A stretch of DNA of 64,000 bases from Haemophilus_D parainfluenzae_AD (GCF_001679325.1 NZ_LZMX01000030.1); one strand, 5' to 3'; positions 18,001-26,405 are shown, counted from the first letter of the stretch. A program made the numbers and translations. The notes: generated by a model from the letters alone, not told the origin.

Positions 18001-19006
18001 GCATCGCTCCATTTCGTTTTAAACGATAAACCAATATGCCAAATAAAGGTGCGCCAATAAGCGCAGTTAAAATGCTGATCGGAATTTCATTGTCGGTCAA
18101 CGCGCGAGCCGCATTGTCCACCCACAGCATATAAATAGCCCCCACTAGCATCGTACAAGGCAATAAACGTTGGTGATTAGCACCGACCAACATGCGACTA
18201 ATATGTGGAATGATCAAGCCAACCCAGCCGATACTGCCGCTAATAGCCACCTGGCAAGCGACTAATGTTCCGCTAAGGGCAATCACCAACCAGCGTAATC
18301 GCCCAACTTTTACCCCTAATGCTTTCGCTTCTTTATCCTCTAAAGAAAGCAAATTTAAACGCCAGCTCAGTTTCAGCAACAATGTCGAACAACACACAAA
18401 AGGCACGAAGAAAAACAGCCATTTTTCCGTATTAGCCGTGGCGAAGCTGCCCATCAACCAAAACACAATACTTGGTAATTTTTCTTCGGTATCAGAAACG
18501 TACTGCAACAGGCTCACTAATGCAGAAAACAGCCCGCTCAAAATCATCCCGATTAAAATCAGCATCAGCAAACTTCTTCGGCCAAACTTTACGCTAAATA
18601 AAAAAACGAGCACTAGCGTACTTAAACCGAAAAAAATCGTACTGGCAAATAAGCCATACAGACTCAAACTAAAAAAGATGGCTAGTGTGCCACCAAATGC
18701 AGAACCAGAGGTCACGCCAATAATATGCGGATCCACCAACGGATTACGAAAAATACCCTGCAATGCCGCGCCACTTAAGGCTAATCCAGCCCCCACACAA
18801 AGAGCAGATAAAATACGCGGTAAACGAACTTGGAAAATAACCTGCTGATGGATTGGGTCAATAGGAAGTGCGGTCAATTTTGCCGTTAAAATTTGCAAAA
18901 TCTGCTCTAAGGATAAAGCATAACGCCCGATTCCTAACGAAATCAGGGCGCTCGCAACCAAGACAATGAGCAATACGCCCATCAATTTGGAATGTTTATT
19001 TACCAT
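17993..19006 (-). CDS. molB: Molybdate/tungstate ABC transporter permease MolB (FecCD type)
   Basis: Inner-membrane permease of the BtuC/FecCD family, 337 residues, ten membrane segments expected. The family blocks GAALQGIFRNPLVDPHIIGV, GSIGWVGLIIPHISRMLVG and the C-terminal GAPLFGILVYRL are present. It overlaps molA upstream by 11 bases and molC downstream. H. influenzae MolBC was the first type-II importer structure with a small oxyanion substrate, according to established work on HI1470/HI1471. No Shine-Dalgarno site is obvious, consistent with coupling to molA. Confidence 0.88.
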   Translation of the reverse strand: MVNKHSKLMGVLLIVLVASALISLGIGRYALSLEQILQILTAKLTALPIDPIHQQVIFQVRLPRILSALCVGAGLALSGAALQGIFRNPLVDPHIIGVTSGSAFGGTLAIFFSLSLYGLFASTIFFGLSTLVLVFLFSVKFGRRSLLMLILIGMILSGLFSALVSLLQYVSDTEEKLPSIVFWLMGSFATANTEKWLFFFVPFVCCSTLLLKLSWRLNLLSLEDKEAKALGVKVGRLRWLVIALSGTLVACQVAISGSIGWVGLIIPHISRMLVGANHQRLLPCTMLVGAIYMLWVDNAARALTDNEIPISILTALIGAPLFGILVYRLKRNGAMRD

Positions 19007-20036
19007 TGTTATACGGTTGACGATAGAATTTTAAATAGTAGTCGTTCACCATTTTATCTAAATCGATATCTTGGAATTTTTGCGGATATAGCGATTTTGC
19101 TAACCAAACTTCGCCTAATGCTAAGGCTTCCGGCATCGGATAACCCCAAGCTTTCGCATATTCCGGCATTAAAAACACTTGGTTATTTTTCACTGCATCA
19201 ATATTAGCCCAAGCCACATCTTCTTTAATTTGTGATACCACTTTAGGATAACGATCCTGCACCAAAATCACTGCTGGATTCCACTCAAGCACATTTTCCA
19301 TGGAAACCTGTTTAAAACCTTTCACCGTTGCCGCTGCGACATTATACGCACCAGCATGTTCCAACATTAAACCAGTATATTTACCCGAACCATAGGTATT
19401 TAAATCTGGGTTAGCCATATAGGTGCGCACTCGTTTCTCCGCAGGAATGTCTCCCAAACGTTCCGCCAACATTTTACGATTCGCAAATGCGGCTTTAACT
19501 AATTCTTTGCCTTGTTGTTCTTTTTCAAACACTTGAGCAATCAACTCAATACCTTGAGTTAAGCCTTCGTTATAAGCTTTATCTTCATCAGCCAAAGTTG
19601 GATTAAGTTTATCTTTATCACTGCCAGTTCGTAGCGAAATAGCAATCACTGGAATACCGGTATCCGCAATTTGTTTAATCATTTCCGGTGGTGCATAGTT
19701 GGTAACAAATACCACATCCGGTTTTAATTCCAACAAGCTTTCAATATTGACTGAATTTAAATCGCCCGGCATGGCCATTTTTTCTAATTCTGGCGCTAAA
19801 CGCACATAATTTTGCCCCAGTTGTTTTTTCCAATTTGATAATACCCCAACAATTTGTTTGGTGGCATCTAATTGCACGGCGATATTGAGAGTTTGATGCT
19901 GTAATACCACAGCACGCTGAATATAATCGGGAATGGTCACTTGACGATCTAATTGGTCAGTTACAACACGATCAGCCAACGCCGATGTAGAGAAAATGCC
20001 GAACAAAGCAGCAACAAACAAGCGGTTAAATTTCAT
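18996..20036 (-). CDS. molA: Periplasmic molybdate/tungstate-binding protein MolA (class III)
   Basis: A 346-residue periplasmic binding protein of the TroA/FecB (class III) fold. A cleavable signal peptide ends near ALADRVV. Family blocks include LELKPDVVFVTNYAPPEMI and VLEWNPAVILVQDRYP. Gene order molA-molB-molC and similarity to H. influenzae MolA (HI1472) give the substrate; the sequence alone would also fit a metal-chelate binder. AAGGAT precedes the ATG. The upstream 89-base gap contains a ModE-like site. Confidence 0.85.
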   Translation of the reverse strand: MKFNRLFVAALFGIFSTSALADRVVTDQLDRQVTIPDYIQRAVVLQHQTLNIAVQLDATKQIVGVLSNWKKQLGQNYVRLAPELEKMAMPGDLNSVNIESLLELKPDVVFVTNYAPPEMIKQIADTGIPVIAISLRTGSDKDKLNPTLADEDKAYNEGLTQGIELIAQVFEKEQQGKELVKAAFANRKMLAERLGDIPAEKRVRTYMANPDLNTYGSGKYTGLMLEHAGAYNVAAATVKGFKQVSMENVLEWNPAVILVQDRYPKVVSQIKEDVAWANIDAVKNNQVFLMPEYAKAWGYPMPEALALGEVWLAKSLYPQKFQDIDLDKMVNDYYLKFYRQPYNNGK

Positions 20037-20063
20037 AAGTTATCCTTAAAATGAAAATGGAGT

Positions 20064-20091
20064 TAAATTATACAATAAAATATATAGCGAG
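20064..20091. promoter_or_regulatory. ModE-like operator upstream of molA
   Basis: Plus-strand halves TTATACA (20068-20074) and TATATAGCGA (20081-20090) separated by ATAAAA fit the ModE consensus I remember (ATCGNTATATA-N6-TATATAACGAT). The half nearer modD is nearly perfect; the half nearer molA matches six of nine core positions. ModE with bound molybdate normally represses such promoters. Confidence 0.55.
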
Positions 20092-20125
20092 ATATACAAA
20101 ACAATTGATGATCTAAACTAAACAA

Positions 20126-20971
20126 CTATGCTTTGCTAATCACCACTTTAATATCTTCTGGTGCCGCATAATAAGGTGCAGAGGTAATAAATAAATTAAT
20201 GCCTAACTTGGCATAATTTGCCACATTATTTTTATTCACCCCACCTGCGACGGAAAGCGTAATATTTCTGCCTTGTGCTTTGATGAGATCTAAAGCCGCT
20301 TTCACATCTTCAACTGACCATTTATCTAGCTGAATAATATCAGGAGAGGCACTAATCATTTGTTCAAATTGTGCAAAATTGTCTGCTTCAAGGGTGACCT
20401 TATTTTCTGGTGCTTCACGCTTTAAAGTTTCCACGATATGCGTCCAGTTATTCGGTTCAGCCAATAAATTACGATGATTAGTGAAGACCAGTAAGGTTTC
20501 ACTCAGGCCTTGACGATGAATATGTCCGCCAGCCGCCAGCACTGCATTGGTCGCCAGTTTACGGGTATTCGGGATACTTTTACGGGTACACGCCACCACC
20601 GCATTCGGGTTAATGGCTTTGGCATTAGCAATCATCTCCGCCGTGTATTGTGCCACGCCACAAGACCATTCCAATATAAGCTGCACCACTTTCCATGCTT
20701 GCTGTAATTTATCCGCAGAATCGACCGCACTTAGCAATAAAGCACCGGCTTCAACGGCTTCCCCTTCATTCACATAAACCTGAGGCGTAATGCCTAATTT
20801 TTTCAGTAATCGTTCTGCCACTGAAATCCCCGCTACCATTCCGGCATTTTTACGTTTGAATTCAATTTTTGCTGGGACTTTTTCTAGCCCTAATGCGTGC
20901 GTGGTTAAGTCACCGCGATAAATATCTTCCAATAAAAAATCATCGAGTTCTTTGTCTGAGAAATAAATCAT
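20126..20971 (-). CDS. modD: ModD (quinolinate phosphoribosyltransferase-like protein of molybdenum loci)
   Basis: A 281-residue protein with the NadC fold: an N-terminal sandwich domain containing EDIYRGDLTTHALGL, and a barrel domain with ACTRKSIPNTRKLATNAVLAAGGHIHRQGLSE in which short parts such as RKSIPNTRK align with phosphoribosyltransferase active-site residues. The organism's true NadC would be elsewhere. modD genes occur with molybdate transporters in several proteobacteria; the reaction is unknown. It is the last gene of the second ABC operon, nine bases after the ATPase gene, with AAGGAC before the ATG, and lies between the two transporter sets. Confidence 0.85.
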   Translation of the reverse strand: MIYFSDKELDDFLLEDIYRGDLTTHALGLEKVPAKIEFKRKNAGMVAGISVAERLLKKLGITPQVYVNEGEAVEAGALLLSAVDSADKLQQAWKVVQLILEWSCGVAQYTAEMIANAKAINPNAVVACTRKSIPNTRKLATNAVLAAGGHIHRQGLSETLLVFTNHRNLLAEPNNWTHIVETLKREAPENKVTLEADNFAQFEQMISASPDIIQLDKWSVEDVKAALDLIKAQGRNITLSVAGGVNKNNVANYAKLGINLFITSAPYYAAPEDIKVVISKA

Positions 20972-20980
20972 AGTTTGTCC

Positions 20981-21730
20981 TTAAATGTTGAGATGTTTTT
21001 GCAATTCCTGAACTGAAGTGCGGTAAATTTTGGCGAGGTTTTCAAAGGTCATCAGTTCACTTTTTTCGCCTTGTTGGAAACCAAATTCTTGATCAAGCAT
21101 CGCTATATTTTCGGCTAAATAGACCGCTTGTTGAGGATTGTGAGTCGTAATCAGCAAAGCGATGTTTTGATGCTGTAATTGCTTAATTTTTTCCAACACC
21201 CGAATTTGGTTACCAAAATCAAGACTTGCTGTTGGTTCGTCCATAATCAACAATTTCGCCTGTTGTGCAATGGCTCGAGCGATGAGCACGAGTTGTTTTT
21301 CGCCCCCACTGAGTTCATGGTAATAACGTTTAGCAAGGTGGGTTATTTGTAATTCCGCTAAAGCCGCGATAGCAAGATCTTTATCTTCCGCTTTTGGAGT
21401 TTGATACCATTTTAGATATGCAGAACGCCCCATCAACACCATATCTTGCACCAGAAAAGGAAAAAGTTGCGCGTGTGCTTGAGGCACATAGGCAATTTCG
21501 CGTGCTAATTCAGCGGCAGAATATGAGGCAATCGGTCGATTTTGAAAGAGAATTTGCCCATTAAGTGCAGGTTGCAAACCTAGTAAGGTTTTTAAGAAAG
21601 TACTTTTCCCCGCCCCATTGGCGCCAAGTAAACAGCAAATTTGCTGAGGTTTCAGTGCAAAATTGATCTTATCTAGCAAAGGCTTATTGCCATAACCAAT
21701 CGTCAATTGTTGAGTTTCAATTAAATTCAT
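20981..21730 (-). CDS. ABC transporter ATP-binding protein (FecE type), probable molybdenum-compound importer
   Basis: A 249-residue ATPase with Walker A LGANGAGKSTFLKTLLG, signature ELSGGEKQLVLIARA, and Walker B KLLIMDEPTASLD. The reading frame extends to 21775 inside the permease gene, but GAGGG five bases before the ATG at 21730 defines the start and gives a four-base overlap with the permease stop. By sequence alone it resembles iron-siderophore ATPases. Its operon with modD, and the ModE-like sites nearby, argue for a molybdenum or tungsten compound instead. Confidence 0.85.
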   Translation of the reverse strand: MNLIETQQLTIGYGNKPLLDKINFALKPQQICCLLGANGAGKSTFLKTLLGLQPALNGQILFQNRPIASYSAAELAREIAYVPQAHAQLFPFLVQDMVLMGRSAYLKWYQTPKAEDKDLAIAALAELQITHLAKRYYHELSGGEKQLVLIARAIAQQAKLLIMDEPTASLDFGNQIRVLEKIKQLQHQNIALLITTHNPQQAVYLAENIAMLDQEFGFQQGEKSELMTFENLAKIYRTSVQELQKHLNI

Positions 21731-22740
21731 TTTCGCCCTCTCAACAATAAATAGAGGAAAAACGGTGCACCACAAGCAGAGGTTAAAATTCCTATTGGGA
21801 GTTCAATACTTGCAACAGTACGGGCGAGTGTATCTGTGAGAAGTAAAAAACTCGCACCAAGTAACAACGATGTTGGCAGCAATAAAATGAAATTGGCACC
21901 TACTAATAATCGCGCGATATGGGGCACAAGCAAACCAACCCAGCCAATAATCCCCGTAATAGAGACCGCACTTGCTGTGCAAAGTGTGGTGAAAATGATC
22001 AAAATATAGCGTGTGCGTTGGATAGGAATACCGAGGCTTTTCGCTTCATCTTCTTCTAAAGCGAGCAGATTTAAGCGCCAACGCAATAAGAAAAGCGGCA
22101 GAATACCGAGTATTAAAATAGGGGTAAGTTGACTTAATTCTTTTACGCCAACAGCCGTGAAACTGCCTAATAACCAAAAGGTAATCGAAGGTAATTGGGT
22201 GAAAGGATCGGCTAAAATTTTTAACACTGAAATGCCCGCGCCAAGTAATGAACCGATAGCAATCCCCAAAAGCACTAAGACCAAAATAGGATCTTGATTA
22301 CGGCTTCTTGATGCAACCATCGAAACACATAACACTGCCAAGATACCGCCGCTAAAGGCAAAAAGCTGCACGTAAAACATCGGTAAATTGTAGAAAATCG
22401 CCAATGATGCACCAAGCCCCGCACCGCTTGAAACCCCTAAGATATCAGGAGAAACCAACGGATTTTTAAACATCCCTTGATAAGTCGCACCTGCGGCGGC
22501 TAATGCCGCACCAACTAAACAGGCGACAAAAATACGCGGGGTACGAATATGCCAAAGCACCGTTTCAACAGAAGAAGGCGTTTGGCATTCCGTTTCAAAT
22601 ACACAGCGAATCGCTTGTCCCAGTTGAAGGGGAGAAATCGGAAATCGCCCCACATTCAACGAAAGCAAAATGGTGCCGACTAATAAAATCACTAACGAAG
22701 TGAAAAAGAGTTTGGGATTACGTTGAACAAAATACGGCAT
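21727..22740 (-). CDS. ABC transporter permease (FecCD family), probable molybdenum-compound importer
   Basis: A 337-residue inner-membrane permease with the family blocks GATYQGMFKNPLVSPDILGVSSGAG (short core NPLVSPDILGV), GIIGWVGLLVPHIARLLVGAN and CGAPFFLYLLLRGRK. It is clearly paralogous to MolB in the next operon. Two bases separate it from the binding-protein gene upstream, and it overlaps the ATPase downstream by four bases. Substrate inferred from context, as for its partners. Confidence 0.87.
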   Translation of the reverse strand: MPYFVQRNPKLFFTSLVILLVGTILLSLNVGRFPISPLQLGQAIRCVFETECQTPSSVETVLWHIRTPRIFVACLVGAALAAAGATYQGMFKNPLVSPDILGVSSGAGLGASLAIFYNLPMFYVQLFAFSGGILAVLCVSMVASRSRNQDPILVLVLLGIAIGSLLGAGISVLKILADPFTQLPSITFWLLGSFTAVGVKELSQLTPILILGILPLFLLRWRLNLLALEEDEAKSLGIPIQRTRYILIIFTTLCTASAVSITGIIGWVGLLVPHIARLLVGANFILLLPTSLLLGASFLLLTDTLARTVASIELPIGILTSACGAPFFLYLLLRGRK

Positions 22741-22742
22741 AA

Positions 22743-23741
22743 CTATTTCACATCATGTAGCAATTGAGTCGCTTGTTCTGGCGTTAATTCAATCTGATAG
22801 AACACGTGATAAAACTTTTGCACGTCTTTTGTAAATTCAGTCATAGGTTTACCGCTAACTAAATGCGAGACCCAACGCACCCCAAGCAAACGGTTCACAC
22901 TAGGTGGCGAATCTAACCAACCAAATGGATTATTCGGGATTAAAAAAACGTGTCCATTTTTGACCGCACTTAACTGTTGCCATTGTGGATTCTCTTTTAA
23001 GGTTTGCAAAAACTCAGGATATTGGCTGAAAATCACATCAGGATTCCATAATAAAAGCTGCTCCATCGAAACTTGCGTAAGCCCTTTATGATCGCCTTCC
23101 ACCATATTTTTTAAACCGACCATTTCAATAGCTTCCGTATGAATAGAGCCTTTTTGTCCTGTTTGTAAACCATCTGCACTACGAGCCAAATAGAAGGTTT
23201 TGGTCAATTTAGAGGCATTTTCGACCGCTTGTTTAAGGGTTTCTTCGGCATACTTCGCTTGAGGTTCTGTAAGATTTTCTACGCCTAACACTTTCCCTAA
23301 ATAACGCAAAGTAGTGGGGGTTTCACTGAGTTTACCGTCTAGCAGCAAATAAGGCACGCCTGTTTGTTCAAAGGTACGTTTTGCTTGATCGATATAGTTT
23401 GGGGTGACATTGCCTACATCAATAATTAAATTCGGTTGCAATGCCACAATTTTCTCTGGTGAGAGCGTGCTGCCTTTTCCGGCTATTTTCCCTAAAGTTG
23501 GTAGAGATTGTTGTGCTGCAGGAAACAGTTTCCCACGTTTTTCCATATTAAATCCCGCCAATCCAAGCAACTTATTGGGTGCACTTGAAAGTAGCAACAC
23601 ATCAGCTGGATTACCCGCACTTAGTACTTTTTCAATTTTAGCTGGCGGAGGTAATTTCCCCGCCAAATAAGCGATTTCTTCTGCTGCAAATGCACTGGTG
23701 GATACACAAAGCGCAAGTGCAATACCTATCCATTTTTTCAT
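22743..23741 (-). CDS. Periplasmic class-III binding protein of the second, ModD-linked ABC importer
   Basis: A 332-residue secreted binding protein: a signal peptide ends at STSAFA, followed by the TroA/FecB fold with LSPEKIVALQPNLIIDVGNV and SMEQLLLWNPDVIFSQYPEF. GAGGGAG lies before the ATG. It heads the operon binding protein-permease-ATPase-modD and faces, across a 137-bp shared control region, the operon of a membrane protein and TonB-dependent receptor. Together they form a full outer-to-inner membrane route. The ligand cannot be read from the sequence; a molybdenum or tungsten complex is my inference. Confidence 0.85.
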   Translation of the reverse strand: MKKWIGIALALCVSTSAFAAEEIAYLAGKLPPPAKIEKVLSAGNPADVLLLSSAPNKLLGLAGFNMEKRGKLFPAAQQSLPTLGKIAGKGSTLSPEKIVALQPNLIIDVGNVTPNYIDQAKRTFEQTGVPYLLLDGKLSETPTTLRYLGKVLGVENLTEPQAKYAEETLKQAVENASKLTKTFYLARSADGLQTGQKGSIHTEAIEMVGLKNMVEGDHKGLTQVSMEQLLLWNPDVIFSQYPEFLQTLKENPQWQQLSAVKNGHVFLIPNNPFGWLDSPPSVNRLLGVRWVSHLVSGKPMTEFTKDVQKFYHVFYQIELTPEQATQLLHDVK

Positions 23742-23785
23742 GTTTTCTCCCTCTTTTAGCCGTTCAAATTATACAACTTAATTTT

Positions 23786-23813
23786 AACGCTATATATTTT
23801 TTAACATATTGGA
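23786..23813. promoter_or_regulatory. ModE-like half-site near the promoter of the ModD-linked ABC operon
   Basis: CGCTATATA at 23788-23796 matches one ModE half-site perfectly and is the same string found (on the other strand) upstream of molA. The partner half (AACATATTG, 23803-23811) is weak, about five of nine positions. Confidence 0.4.
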
Positions 23814-23832
23814 TAAATTTTGTTAGAATGTC

Positions 23833-23860
23833 ATCGTTATGTTTTTTATTATATAACATT
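23833..23860. promoter_or_regulatory. Near-consensus ModE box upstream of the TonB-receptor operon
   Basis: ATCGTTATGTT (23833-23843), six bases, then TATATAACATT (23850-23860) match the remembered ModE consensus ATCGNTATATA-N6-TATATAACGAT at nine of eleven positions in each half with the exact six-base spacing. It sits 28 bases before the ATG of the first gene, where bound ModE would block transcription. Confidence 0.7.
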
Positions 23861-23887
23861 TATTATTCATAGCTAAAGGTGAAAAAA

Positions 23888-24403
23888 ATGAAATGGGATG
23901 TGATTTATAAGTTTTGCTTGCTTTGTATGCTCATTGCAGGATTGGTAGGCATCTTGTTCAGCGGCTTAGGGATCTATTTTCAGTGGCCTATTCAGGGCAT
24001 CTTTCAGTGGCATTTAGGTTCGGCGTTACTGCTTATTTTGGGCGTGGCTTTACACTTCTTCAATCGAAAAAATAAAGCGGTCAAAATTGTGCAACAATTT
24101 ACCGATTTAGTGACACATAATCGCTATCCCACCTATTGCAATCTAGATCGTTTGATTATGACATTTGAGCACTTTTCAATTCTGCAAATTGCGGAGCAAC
24201 TTCAGCTCCCCCCTTCGATTTTATTCACCGAATTAGCTAACGGAAAAATAAACTTCAGCGATGCTAACCGCACTTTGCGAGAAAATTTCCCTCATAATGA
24301 TGAAAAAATTTTCGCCGCGATCACCATTGCATTGAAGTTACGCTTCAACCCTAACCTAAAAGGATGTTCCAATGGAAAAGAAACTGCTTTGCATCGCCAT
24401 TAG
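23888..24403 (+). CDS. Small membrane protein of unknown function, operon partner of the TonB-dependent receptor
   Basis: I do not recognise this 171-residue protein. Residues about 8-28 and 34-54 are hydrophobic and look like two membrane segments, so the soluble C-terminal part (about 115 residues, with CNLDRLIMTFEHFSILQIAEQLQLP) should be on the same side as the N-terminus, probably the cytoplasm. That part looks helical and might bind another protein or DNA. A GTG at 23879 is possible, but AGGTG stands seven bases before the ATG at 23888. Its last 32 bases overlap the receptor gene, so the two are co-expressed. An accessory or sensory role in the uptake system is speculation. Confidence 0.75.
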   Translation: MKWDVIYKFCLLCMLIAGLVGILFSGLGIYFQWPIQGIFQWHLGSALLLILGVALHFFNRKNKAVKIVQQFTDLVTHNRYPTYCNLDRLIMTFEHFSILQIAEQLQLPPSILFTELANGKINFSDANRTLRENFPHNDEKIFAAITIALKLRFNPNLKGCSNGKETALHRH

Positions 24404-26360
24404 TTTGGCTTGCTTGCCTGCTTATGCCGAAAATGTATTTACCCTTGGCCAAATTGAAGTCATCGGTGAAAAATCAAGTGATCTCAGCACCGCTCGTATT
24501 GACCAGGCTGAATTACAAAAAAATAACCAAGATCGTGTGTCTGATATAGCCAAAAGCACACCAGGTGTATTTGTCGAACATGGTGGCGCACGCAACGAAT
24601 ACAACTTATTAGTACGTGGTTTTAATGCTCGCCGGGTACCCGTATTTATGGATGGTATTCCTGTTTATGTCCCTTATGATGGTGAAATGGACTTAGGTCG
24701 TTTTACCACCTTTGATTTATCTCGCATTGATATTTCTAAAGGCGCAAGCTCTGTGCTTTATGGCGCCAATACGATGGGTGGTGCAGTAAATTTAATTTCC
24801 AAAAAACCAACTCAACCCTTCGAAGGTTCTATTGGCTATGGCTTTTCACACGGTAAAAGTGGTGGCACAGCAACCAATAAAACAGATTTTAATTTAGGCA
24901 CTAAACAAGAACTATTCTATGCGCAAATAAGTGGTTCTTTTGTTGAAAAACAAGGCTTACAACTTTCTCACCATTATCAACAAATCAATCCAAAAGGTGA
25001 TGATGGCGGTCGAGCCGAAAATTCTAAACAACGTGATAAAAAATTAAGTTTAAAAGTCGCTTATACGCCAAATGAGAATGATGAATACGCACTGGCGTTC
25101 TCCACACAAAAAGGCACCAAAGAATCACCTTTCTATTCTGGCGCTGATAGCTTTGAACGCTATTGGCGCTGGCCGATGTGGGACAAAGACAGTATCTATT
25201 TCCTTTCCCATACTGAATTTGACGATCATCATCTCACATTGAACACGAAGGCATTTTACGACACCTTTAAAAATGACCTACGTGCTTTTGATGATGCCAC
25301 ATTCAGCACTCAAAAGAAAAAATCGAGCTTTAATAGCTATTACCGTGATTATTCCTACGGTGCAGGCTTTGATTTAGGTGGCGATTTAACCTCCAAAGAC
25401 CGCTTAAAATTCTCTACCCTCATTAAATATGACGTGCATCGCGAACATAATGATGATGAACCGACCGCAGTCGATAAAGATCGTACCTACAGCTTTGGTT
25501 TAGAAAATACTCATCGTTTTAATGAGCAAACCTCTCTGATTACGGGCATCAGCTACGACAAACGTGATTCAAACCGTGCAGAGAAATTTGAAAAACAATG
25601 TGTTTCAACTCACCAAAAAAATGCGATTTGCCCGTTTGATATCGGTAATAAACACACCTTTAATTATCAAATCAAACTTGCTCATCATTTCTCTGAACAT
25701 GATGAATTTGCACTAAGTTTTGCGAAGAAAACACGTTTTGCCACAATGAAAGAACGTTATTCTCGCCGATTTGGTCGTACTGAGCCGAATCCATTCTTAA
25801 GCCCAGAAACTGCTTACCATTACGAAACTAGCTATATGCATACCTTCGGCGATTGGTTAAGAGTGGATAGCGCACTTTTCTATTCTGAAGTAAAAGATGC
25901 GATTGAAGAAGTCGCGATTAGCAAAAAACTCAATCAATATCAAAATGTGGGTAAAGAAGCCTTTAAAGGTGTTGAATTAGCCGTGAATGTTTTTGCAACC
26001 GATAATTTAACGTTAGGGGCAAACTACACCTATACCCATGCAAAAAATAAAACCCAAAACACTATTGTGAAGAATGTACCAAAACATAAATTCTTTGCAT
26101 TTGTCGATTGGAAAATTTTACCAAACCTTTCACTTTATGTAAGCCAAGAAGCGGAACATGGCCGTTATTATTTAGATGGCGGTAAAACCGTGAAACTCTC
26201 TGGTTTTGGAAATAGCAATGCAAAATTGATCTATGAACCGTTTTCAGGATTAAGTTTAGAAGCAGGGATATCAAACCTCTTTGATAAAAACTACGCTTAC
26301 CAAGCTGGTTACCCAGAAGAAGGACGTGTTTATTTCGGCAATATTCGATATAAATTCTAA
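24372..26360 (+). CDS. TonB-dependent outer-membrane receptor, candidate molybdenum-compound receptor
   Basis: A 662-residue outer-membrane receptor. A signal peptide ends near LPAYA, followed by a TonB-box-like segment (IEVIGEK), a plug domain (RNEYNLLVRGFNARRVPVFMDGIP to VLYGANTMGGAVNLI), a long beta-barrel, and a C-terminal phenylalanine in NIRYKF as needed for barrel assembly. AGGA lies seven to eight bases before the ATG. By sequence it resembles ferric siderophore receptors, but there is no Fur-like box upstream and a near-consensus ModE box instead. With the divergent binding-protein ABC operon and modD it forms a plausible TonB-driven import route for a molybdenum complex. Confidence 0.85.
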   Translation: MEKKLLCIAISLACLPAYAENVFTLGQIEVIGEKSSDLSTARIDQAELQKNNQDRVSDIAKSTPGVFVEHGGARNEYNLLVRGFNARRVPVFMDGIPVYVPYDGEMDLGRFTTFDLSRIDISKGASSVLYGANTMGGAVNLISKKPTQPFEGSIGYGFSHGKSGGTATNKTDFNLGTKQELFYAQISGSFVEKQGLQLSHHYQQINPKGDDGGRAENSKQRDKKLSLKVAYTPNENDEYALAFSTQKGTKESPFYSGADSFERYWRWPMWDKDSIYFLSHTEFDDHHLTLNTKAFYDTFKNDLRAFDDATFSTQKKKSSFNSYYRDYSYGAGFDLGGDLTSKDRLKFSTLIKYDVHREHNDDEPTAVDKDRTYSFGLENTHRFNEQTSLITGISYDKRDSNRAEKFEKQCVSTHQKNAICPFDIGNKHTFNYQIKLAHHFSEHDEFALSFAKKTRFATMKERYSRRFGRTEPNPFLSPETAYHYETSYMHTFGDWLRVDSALFYSEVKDAIEEVAISKKLNQYQNVGKEAFKGVELAVNVFATDNLTLGANYTYTHAKNKTQNTIVKNVPKHKFFAFVDWKILPNLSLYVSQEAEHGRYYLDGGKTVKLSGFGNSNAKLIYEPFSGLSLEAGISNLFDKNYAYQAGYPEEGRVYFGNIRYKF

Positions 26361-26363
26361 AAT

Positions 26364-26405
26364 AAAAAACGGGCAACTTGTAAAACAGGTTGCCCGTTGT
26401 TTTTA
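26364..26405. terminator. Bidirectional terminator between the TonB receptor and hldE genes
   Basis: ACGGGCAACTTG pairs with CAGGTTGCCCGT (one G-T pair) around TAAAA, with an A run on the left and a T run on the right. Confidence 0.85.

Noticed and set aside
24372..26360. Calling the receptor and second ABC system an iron-siderophore uptake locus
   Set aside because: Sequence similarity alone points that way, but no Fur-like box was found in the shared control region while a near-consensus ModE box is present, and modD and molABC are adjacent. I kept the iron option only as the refuting alternative.
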